16,806 nucleotides of DNA, from the NCBI GenBank assembly GCA_910583785.1, contig CAJTZK010000022.1:1-16806 (forward strand), read 5' to 3'. This document shows, in pieces, positions 13,562-16,806 of the stretch. Below the pieces are notes generated by a model. That model was not told the DNA's origin. It made no database searches and saw only the letters and a program-made list of their open reading frames with translations. Each line of letters begins with the position of its first letter. Within the stretch, counting starts at the first letter, position 1. Both the position numbers and the translations under genes were made by a program. Origin of the DNA: an uncultured Oscillibacter sp. GTDB lineage: Bacteria; Bacillota; Clostridia; Oscillospirales; Oscillospiraceae.

Positions 13562-14002
13562 TCAGGACGCGGCGGCGGGGGCGGTGTAGCCGAAGCCCAT
13601 CTCCACGGCGACGCCTTCGTCGTCCACTCGGACAACGAGGCCAGCCACGGACGCGCCCGTCGCGGTCTTGGTGACGGTCTGATCGTCTTCGATGTAGCAC
13701 GGGCCCAGAATGTCGCCAGGGCCGACCTTGTTCGCGGCGGTGCTGCTGTTGTCGAAGACGAAGACGCCGCGCCTCACCCGGACGACGGCCTCGCCGTCCT
13801 TCCCGGCGTTCTCCACGGTCTCCTCGGCCCGGCCCGCCGCCTTGAGCGACGCCGCCTTCTTGCCGGGGATTGCGTAGCCATCCGCGTCGATCACAACGAT
13901 GGAGCCCTGGAAGATCGTGGTCGCCGCCTTAACGGGGAGCACGATCGAGGTCGCGCCGCCCGCGATCTCACTTGTGTCTCTCGGTGCTGTCAATTTTGCC
14001 AT
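13562..14002 (-). CDS. Putative capsid decoration/stabilising protein
   Basis: A 146-residue, Val/Ala/Gly-rich, mostly beta-patterned protein (for example SIVVIDADGYAIPG and GASVAGLVVRVDDEGVAVEMG) with no membrane segment or signal peptide. It lies between protease/scaffold and major head protein, where many phages encode a head-stabilising or decoration protein, and the pattern recalls DUF2190-type capsid cement proteins. The ATG at 14002 has a GGGAG ribosome site inside the end of the protease gene. Only the role in the head is suggested by context; I do not recognise a specific catalytic or binding motif. Confidence 0.6.
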   Translation of the reverse strand: MAKLTAPRDTSEIAGGATSIVLPVKAATTIFQGSIVVIDADGYAIPGKKAASLKAAGRAEETVENAGKDGEAVVRVRRGVFVFDNSSTAANKVGPGDILGPCYIEDDQTVTKTATGASVAGLVVRVDDEGVAVEMGFGYTAPAAAS

Positions 14003-14006
14003 GGTC

Positions 14007-14597
14007 TTACTCTCCCTTCATTCCGTACTTCTTGACGTCCTCGGGGCTGATGCCGAGCTGCTTGCACACAAGGAGCGTCGCCTCGTCGACTTCGTCAGCC
14101 TTGAGGGCCAAGGACGAGGAGCCGCCCACGTCGCCCATGGGGACGACCTGGGGAGCCTTCTCAACAAAGCCCCGGAAGTCGTCCAGGCTCTTAAGGGCGT
14201 AGCCCTTCGCCCAGTCCCGCTGTGCCGGGGTGATCTTGCCCGCCTTGAGGGCCAGCTCAACGGCCTCCTCGGCGTCCCGGTCGGCGAGCTTCGCTTCCAG
14301 GCTCTTGACCTGCTCCACGAGGTTGACGCCGCCGATGTTGCCGCCCTTCAGGGCCATGATCGCCGCCGCCACGTCGGCGGTTGCCGCCCCGGCCTTGAGG
14401 CCCAGCAGCTCGCAGACCTCCTTGTTCGCGACGACCTTGTCATCCTCCGGGGGCTGCTGCTTTCCTGCCTCGGCGGCGCTCTCCTTGAGGCTCTTGTTCT
14501 CCTCGAGGCAAGCCTTGAGCGCCTCCGTGACCTGTTCCTCGGTGGCATCCTCGCCCAGGCCCAGCAGCGCCGCGAGCTTCTTCATGAACTCGTTCAT
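14007..14597 (-). CDS. Nested scaffold protein (Mu Z-type), internal in-frame start of the protease gene
   Basis: This 196-residue product starts at an ATG in frame with the protease (its residue 156) and shares its stop. It begins MNEFMKKLAALLGLGED and is rich in Glu, Lys and Ala, as expected for a helical scaffold around which the major head protein assembles. It contains a helical stretch around EEQVTEALKACLEENKSL and a Gln/Pro/Glu-rich linker. The internal start has its own strong ribosome site at 14607-14614, 9 nt upstream. Mu I/Z and lambda C/Nu3 use this arrangement, so the scaffold can be made in excess over the protease. The nested product itself is inferred from that ribosome site and family precedent. 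Confidence 0.8.
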   Translation of the reverse strand: MNEFMKKLAALLGLGEDATEEQVTEALKACLEENKSLKESAAEAGKQQPPEDDKVVANKEVCELLGLKAGAATADVAAAIMALKGGNIGGVNLVEQVKSLEAKLADRDAEEAVELALKAGKITPAQRDWAKGYALKSLDDFRGFVEKAPQVVPMGDVGGSSSLALKADEVDEATLLVCKQLGISPEDVKKYGMKGE

Positions 14598-15062
14598 GGT
14601 GTTTTGTCCTCCTTCTTCATAGTCCAGTGAGTTGACGATCGCCTCCATGTGCTCGATCGCCGGGGTGTTTGTGAGGGCGATCGAGTGGAGCCCCGTCGCC
14701 TTGTTGTCGGCCTTGCGGACGGTGATGACCGGGGAGAGGTAGCGATACTCCCGGCTCTCGAGGTATGCCTTCGCCTTGTCCGTCCACTCGACCCGCGCCT
14801 TGATCTGCCCGTCGCTGAGAAAAAGCTCCTTGACCCATCCGGCGGCGGGGGCCTGTTCCCCGGTGAGGGTCTGATGCTCATAGTCGACGACGAGGTCGAC
14901 GCCGCGCTGGGCAATCTGCGCCTTCATGGCTGCGAAGCTCTCCCCGTCGACGTCGAACTCCCCCTTCGCGCTTTTGACGTGGCCCAGGGGGAGCACGGAG
15001 ATGATCTCCGGGGCCCCGCCGACCTCCATCTCTTTGCTCTTGAGGGTGAGAAAGTCGTGCAT
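14007..15062 (-). CDS. Mu I-type prohead protease, full-length product with scaffold tail
   Basis: A head maturation protease that digests the internal scaffold and itself before DNA packaging. The 351-residue product has the conserved Mu I features in order: VDYEHQT (59-65), PAAGWV (72-77), YRYLSPV (106-112) and IALTNTPAI (128-136). A low-complexity charged helical region from about residue 156 onward serves as scaffold. The length is close to Mu gpI. A second start inside the same frame at 14597 gives the scaffold alone. The ATG at 15062 is preceded by an AGGACAAGAG-type ribosome site. The gene ends 4 nt before the putative decoration gene. I could not assign the catalytic residues with certainty. 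Confidence 0.9.
   Translation of the reverse strand: MHDFLTLKSKEMEVGGAPEIISVLPLGHVKSAKGEFDVDGESFAAMKAQIAQRGVDLVVDYEHQTLTGEQAPAAGWVKELFLSDGQIKARVEWTDKAKAYLESREYRYLSPVITVRKADNKATGLHSIALTNTPAIEHMEAIVNSLDYEEGGQNTMNEFMKKLAALLGLGEDATEEQVTEALKACLEENKSLKESAAEAGKQQPPEDDKVVANKEVCELLGLKAGAATADVAAAIMALKGGNIGGVNLVEQVKSLEAKLADRDAEEAVELALKAGKITPAQRDWAKGYALKSLDDFRGFVEKAPQVVPMGDVGGSSSLALKADEVDEATLLVCKQLGISPEDVKKYGMKGE
14607..14614 (-). promoter_or_regulatory. Internal ribosome binding site for the scaffold start
   Basis: The minus strand reads AAGGAGGA, a near-perfect Shine-Dalgarno sequence, 9 nt before the ATG at 14597. It lies inside the protease gene, where such a strong site would be unlikely unless an internal start is used. 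Confidence 0.8.
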
Positions 15063-15102
15063 CTGCTCTTGTCCTCCTTCGTCTGCGTCGTGTCGCCGTC
15101 TG

Positions 15103-15130
15103 TAACGCCGTTAAGAGGCGTTATAACGGC
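15103..15130. repeat. Overlapping inverted repeats in the F/protease intergenic gap
   Basis: The 136-nt gap 15063-15198 holds no gene. It contains TAACGCC (15103-15109) paired with GGCGTTA (15117-15123), and an overlapping, mutually exclusive pair GCCGTTA (15107-15113) with TAACGGC (15124-15130). There is also a perfect 10-bp palindrome CGTTATAACG (15119-15128). On the minus strand these lie about 40-70 nt upstream of the protease ATG, in its leader. I see no U-run that would make a standard terminator and no convincing promoter boxes. An RNA switch, a processing site or a protein-binding operator are all possible; the function is inferred only from position. Confidence 0.5.
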
Positions 15131-15198
15131 CCGTTCTTGCCTACCCCGTGAAATTACCCTCCCGACGCCCCTCGCGCTTCCTGGGCCCCTCTATGGGT

Positions 15199-15906
15199 TT
15201 ATGGCGGGGCCTCCTCCTTTTCCCGGTTTTGGTATGCCTTCACGAGCGCGTCGGGGTAGCCTTTGAGGTCGGGGGAGAACTTCACCTTCGCCGGGTTGGT
15301 GCCGAAGTGGGGGTCGGGGGCGATCGCCGGGAATTTCTCCTCGACCGTGAGCCCCCGGGCCTCGACTTGCCGCTTTGAGAGCGTCCGCACGGTGCAGCGG
15401 CATCGGAACCCGTTCGGAGGGAACCAGGTATTCCAGACGGGATGATCTGCCGGGAATACCTTCCCGTCCATAGCGAGATGGCTCGGGCGGGTGTGGGTGT
15501 CGTTGACGGCGTCATACTGCCAATATGGGCGGAGCTTCATGACGCCCGGGTCTGTCATTTGCTCGTAGTGGCCCACGTTGTAGGCCGTCTGTATGTTGGT
15601 GCGGAAGATGAGGTCGGCTTGCAGCGGGTCGAGCCCCTCGTAGCCCTCGGCCTTGAGGAAGTCGTTCATGTTCTTCCTGAACTCCGAGAAGGTGTTCCCG
15701 TCTTCCAGGGCTGCGAGTATCTCGTCATAGAACCGCTTGAGGATTTGCGCCTTTGTGTAGCCGGAAACGGTGAAGGCGAGGCCCCGGTATTGCTCGGCGA
15801 TGCGGTAGAAGACGTCCGCTGTGACCGGGACGCGGCCCTTGAAATACTCGACCGCTTCCTCGAAGGTCATGTCCTTCTGCGAGAACGTGCGCTCAATCCC
15901 GTCCAT
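15199..15906 (-). CDS. Mu F-type head morphogenesis protein (SPP1 gp7-like minor head protein)
   Basis: A minor head protein expected inside or at the portal vertex and needed for correct head assembly. The 235-residue product has the Phage_Mu_F core: an FRTNIQTAYNVGHYEQ helix (about residues 104-119), then YDAVNDTHTRPSHLAMDGKV, and the closing PPNGFRCRCTV motif with its paired Cys. The N-terminal 90 residues are helical. The ATG at 15906 lies inside the last codons of the portal gene. The protein is clearly shorter than Mu gpF (over 400 residues) and stops soon after the conserved core, so the extra C-terminal region of Mu gpF is absent. A 136-nt gap with inverted repeats separates it from the next gene. 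Confidence 0.92.
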   Translation of the reverse strand: MDGIERTFSQKDMTFEEAVEYFKGRVPVTADVFYRIAEQYRGLAFTVSGYTKAQILKRFYDEILAALEDGNTFSEFRKNMNDFLKAEGYEGLDPLQADLIFRTNIQTAYNVGHYEQMTDPGVMKLRPYWQYDAVNDTHTRPSHLAMDGKVFPADHPVWNTWFPPNGFRCRCTVRTLSKRQVEARGLTVEEKFPAIAPDPHFGTNPAKVKFSPDLKGYPDALVKAYQNREKEEAPP

Positions 15907-16806
15907 GTTCCAGCGCCCTCCCCTCGAGGTCGGCGTAGATCATGACCTTTTGAAGCAGCTCCTCCACGTCGGTGACGTCCATCTCCTTGAAGACGGCGGC
16001 GACGGTGTCGGTGTCCTCCATCATGTCCCGGAGCTCCTCGAGGCTCTCGGCCTTCTCAAGCAATTTGAGAACCGGGCCGAACGCCTTCTTGAAGGTGCCC
16101 GCGCTTTTCTTGACGGCGACGTCTGCAAGAAGATCGACGCGCTCCTGCGTCCCGTGGCCCGGTTCGGCCCCGGCCTTGAGGCTGATCGCGCCCATGGGCG
16201 GCGTCTGCTTGAAGGGGAGCCCCCCGAGTCCTGCGTTCTGCTGGGACGGCTGCGCGATCTCCTCGCCGCCTTCCGGCTTCGGGATGGAGAACTTCTTGTA
16301 AATGTACGAGGTCGGAACCTTGAGCCCGGTCTTCTCAATGAGGATGCCGATGATGTTCGCCGTCTGCTCAAGGTCTTCCGACTCCTCCGCGTCGAAGCGG
16401 ATATAAGGGACGCGGGTGTCGTCCCCGAAGTTGAACAGGACGAGGGGCCGGATGAGGTCGCGCCGGAGCGTCTCGGCGAGGGCCTTGCAGTCGGCGACGG
16501 TGAGATCGTGCCGGACGTCGTTGTGCGTCTTGCTTTGGGCGTAGCTGCCGCCGCCGCTGTCCGAGGTGAGGGTCTGCCCGAGTACGGCCTTGCTGACCTG
16601 TTCATCGCAATAGCGGGCGAGCCGCTCGTAGAGGTCGGTCGAGCTCGCCTTCTCGGTGTTCACGAACTCGATCGTCGTCCCGTCCGGGAAAATGCCCGCC
16701 GCGTCCGCGCCGATCTGCGCGAGGGCTTGCATGAGGGCCCGCTTGTCGTCCTCGCTCGCCCCCGGCTGGTACTTGCCCAGGCGGAGCGGCATCCCGTAGA
16801 CCTCGC
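15893..16806 (-). CDS. Mu gp29-type portal protein (DUF935), C-terminal part; 5' end outside window
   Basis: The portal forms the dodecameric ring at the head vertex through which DNA is packaged and to which the tail joins. The frame is open to the right edge, and the codons before the first internal ATG (16792) read EVYG, giving EVYGMPLRLGKY, the conserved core of Mu gp29-like portals. Further family signs are the GIFPDGTTIEFV stretch, the VLGQTLTSDSGG loop and DLIRPLVLFNFG. About 304 codons are visible against roughly 500 for the family, so the N-terminal third or more is missing. The last 100 residues are helical and charged. The TGA stop overlaps the start of the F-type gene by 14 nt, which suggests translational coupling. 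The identification is firm; only the true start is unknown. Confidence 0.93.
   Translation of the reverse strand, partial: EVYGMPLRLGKYQPGASEDDKRALMQALAQIGADAAGIFPDGTTIEFVNTEKASSTDLYERLARYCDEQVSKAVLGQTLTSDSGGGSYAQSKTHNDVRHDLTVADCKALAETLRRDLIRPLVLFNFGDDTRVPYIRFDAEESEDLEQTANIIGILIEKTGLKVPTSYIYKKFSIPKPEGGEEIAQPSQQNAGLGGLPFKQTPPMGAISLKAGAEPGHGTQERVDLLADVAVKKSAGTFKKAFGPVLKLLEKAESLEELRDMMEDTDTVAAVFKEMDVTDVEELLQKVMIYADLEGRALEHGRD

Noticed and set aside
12635..14035. Plus-strand open frame of 466 codons opposite the capsid and decoration genes
   Set aside because: It is antisense to the gpT-type major head gene. The composition is a mirror of GC-rich codons, with no recognisable domain.
1..16806. 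CRISPR arrays, tRNA genes, insertion sequences, attachment sites
   Set aside because: I saw no regularly spaced repeats, no cloverleaf-like conserved tRNA segments, no transposase frame and no phage end or attachment repeats in the window.

Overview
The window is the structural (head and tail) half of a Mu-like prophage or phage with a contractile tail. Every supported gene lies on the minus strand, so the biological reading direction is right to left. The sequence is GC-rich, starts are preceded by strong AGGAGG-type ribosome sites, and many neighbours overlap by 1 to 8 nt. The baseplate set mixes Mu-type proteins (gp46, gp47 and gp48 positions) with shapes seen in the PBSX/Xkd group. This suggests a Clostridia-like Firmicute or a similar host, but the window holds no host gene to prove it.

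Head module (16806 to about 11132): the C-terminal part of a Mu gp29-type portal, a short Mu F-type head morphogenesis protein, a Mu I-type protease with a nested in-frame scaffold start, a small putative decoration protein, the Mu T-type major head protein, a gp36-type (DUF1320) connector, a gpG-type virion morphogenesis protein and a putative tail terminator. Tail module (11139 to 5765): a small unknown protein, a DUF2586-type sheath, the tube protein, a tail assembly chaperone with a programmed -1 frameshift extension, and the tape measure. Baseplate module (5746 to 1591): a hub-associated protein, a gpD/gp44-type hub, a short OB-like protein, a gp46/gp25-type wedge, baseplate J and a gp48/tail-protein-I-type wedge. 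Three small distal-tail or fibre-associated genes of uncertain role follow (1594 to 653).

The most interesting part is the left end. At 322-687 is a 121-residue helical protein matching the Avd accessory protein of diversity-generating retroelements (DGRs). Directly downstream is non-coding DNA whose minus strand reads like a DGR template repeat. It has 8 Asn (AAY) codons within 15 codons and ends in the C-type-lectin signature VGFRPAL plus stop. This looks like the start of a DGR cassette (avd, then TR) at the end of the tail operon. The reverse transcriptase and the variable repeat are not visible and are expected outside the window, probably to the left.

Other notable structure: a canonical AAATTTG slippery site confined between two stops in the chaperone gene, a nested scaffold gene with its own ribosome site, a cluster of overlapping inverted repeats ahead of the protease gene, and a perfect 9-bp hairpin at the end of the gp36-type gene.
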